From an uncultured Eubacteriales bacterium (GTDB lineage: Bacteria > Bacillota > Clostridia > Christensenellales > Borkfalkiaceae): a DNA stretch of 6,653 nucleotides. The translations under genes and the position numbers were made by a program. The notes under the pieces are model-generated. The model was not told the DNA's origin. It did no database searches and was given only the letters and a program-made list of their open reading frames with translations. Location of the stretch: NCBI GenBank assembly GCA_905207385.1, contig CAJLLH010000066.1, forward strand, positions 1 to 6,653. The letters run 5' to 3'. This document shows, one piece after another, positions 5,781-6,653 of the stretch; the stretch's first letter is position 1, and every line of letters begins with the position of its first letter.

Positions 5781-6653
5781 TACTTCACCTTTTCAACGAG
5801 GTCAGAAAGTATCATAAACGCCTGCATCGGCGAAAGATTGTTCATATCCGTTTCGCGCAGTATTTTTTCTATCTCCGAAGGTTGTTTTTCCTCAGGCTCG
5901 CTTTCGGCATACTTTACGGTTGCCCCTTCCTTTCTTTCCACCGCCTTTAAAATCTGTTTGGCGCGGTCGGTAACTTCGCGCGGAACGCCCGCAAGCGCCG
6001 CGACTTCTATACCGAAACTGCGGTTAGCTCCGCCGCGCATAATCTTTCTTAAAAATACAACCGTGCCGTTCATTTCCTTTACGGCTATTTTGTAGTTTTT
6101 AACGCCGTCCAGAAGGTTTTCGAGTTCGGTAAGCTCGTGGTAGTGCGTCGCAAACATCGTCTTTGCGCCTATTTTATTGGTAAGGTGCTCTATAACCGCC
6201 CAAGCGATGCTCAGTCCGTCGTACGTGCTGGTGCCGCGACCCACCTCATCGAGTATAAGAAGACTGTTCTTTGTGGCATTCTGCAAAATTGACGCAACTT
6301 CAATCATCTCGACCATAAAAGTACTCTGGTCGAGAATAAGGTTGTCGCTTGCGCCGACGCGGGTGAATATGCGGTCAGTTACGGGAATTTCCGCATATTT
6401 TGCGGGCACAAAACAACCTATGTGCGCCATAAGCACGATAAGCGCGGTCTGGCGCATATACGTACTTTTGCCCGCCATGTTGGGGCCCGTTATAATCATT
6501 GTGCGGTTTTCGCCCTCGTCAAGAAGAGTATCGTTGGCAACAAACCTTTCTTTTGAAATAGCTTCTACCACGGGGTGTCTGCCTTCTTTTATGACGAGCG
6601 GACTGCTTGCGGGAACTATTTTAGGGCGCACGTAGCGGTTACTTTTTGCCGCC
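5780..6653 (-). CDS. mutS: DNA mismatch repair protein MutS, C-terminal part only
   Basis: The reading frame is open to the right edge, so the window holds only the last 290 residues of a protein normally about 860-880 long. The apparent GTG start at 6631 is not a real start: the frame continues upstream as AAKSNRY, which fits the family just before the ATPase domain. MutS recognises mismatches and, as an ATP-driven clamp, recruits MutL. Visible residues, counted from the edge, include the Walker [10 protein letters not shown] (56-64), STFMVEM (110-116), and Walker [17 protein letters not shown] (131-146) with Asp135 and Glu136. They also include FATHYHEL (167-174) with the conserved His170, and [13 protein letters not shown] (212-224). 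The tail ends with [19 protein letters not shown] (271-289), the helical C-terminal dimerisation region. The QLSLF-like clamp-binding peptide usual before this tail is not apparent; the corresponding stretch is acidic and reads [10 protein letters not shown]. The stop overlaps the mutL start by one base, so the two are co-transcribed. Confidence 0.97.
   Translation of the reverse strand, partial: AAKSNRYVRPKIVPASSPLVIKEGRHPVVEAISKERFVANDTLLDEGENRTMIITGPNMAGKSTYMRQTALIVLMAHIGCFVPAKYAEIPVTDRIFTRVGASDNLILDQSTFMVEMIEVASILQNATKNSLLILDEVGRGTSTYDGLSIAWAVIEHLTNKIGAKTMFATHYHELTELENLLDGVKNYKIAVKEMNGTVVFLRKIMRGGANRSFGIEVAALAGVPREVTDRAKQILKAVERKEGATVKYAESEPEEKQPSEIEKILRETDMNNLSPMQAFMILSDLVEKVK

Noticed and set aside
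5553..6095. 180-residue plus-strand frame across the mutS/mutL junction, and a 152-residue one at 6177-6635
   Set aside because: Both are antisense to highly conserved mutL and mutS coding sequence and show no family features. They are by-products of codon use on the other strand.
6629..6631. GTG as start codon of the MutS frame
   Set aside because: The frame is open to the window edge, and the upstream codons (AAKSNRY) fit MutS, so this is an internal valine of a truncated gene.

Overview
The window looks like a chromosomal fragment of a low-to-moderate GC member of the Firmicutes, most likely a Clostridia-type organism. The evidence is gene order and protein family: mutS, mutL, miaA and a YnbB-type PLP enzyme in a tight cluster, AGGAGG-like ribosome binding sites, and an endonuclease-type MutL. 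A finer placement (for example an uncultured gut clade) would be a guess. No mobile element, CRISPR array, tRNA or rRNA was seen.

Layout. The right three quarters (1497-6653) is one compact minus-strand transcription unit. It holds the C-terminal 290 residues of MutS (the rest lies beyond the right edge), complete mutL, complete miaA and a complete 406-residue methionine gamma-lyase-family gene. The first three are joined by TAATG stop/start overlaps. The last two overlap by 14 nt, with no recognisable ribosome binding site for the downstream gene. MutS and MutL carry out mismatch repair. MiaA isopentenylates A37 of tRNAs that read UNN codons. The PLP enzyme is the usual clostridial/bacillar companion of miaA, but here hfq, which often lies between them, is missing.

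A perfect 18-bp hairpin with a T-run (1387-1428) separates this operon from a small convergent plus-strand gene (1166-1330). That gene encodes a 54-residue protein of unknown function that is almost entirely two hydrophobic helices. Its promoter region contains three related copies of a TGCGRCAAATA-like motif.

Divergent from it on the minus strand is a gene for a two-domain carboxymuconolactone decarboxylase (CMD/AhpD-fold) protein (121-906). Its upstream region carries a promoter with a 19-bp spacer and an imperfect dyad between the -35 and -10, the architecture typical of MerR-family activation. The first 30 bases look like the right part of a terminator from a gene left of the window.

There is no stretch over 300 bases without a gene. 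The largest gap, 907-1165, holds the two divergent promoters. The gap at 1331-1496 holds the terminator. The first 120 bases show only the partial terminator and a weak AT-rich inverted repeat (72-91). I see no clear sign of a novel multi-gene system. The parts least explained by known families are the small membrane protein with its repeated upstream motif and the MerR-like control of the CMD gene.
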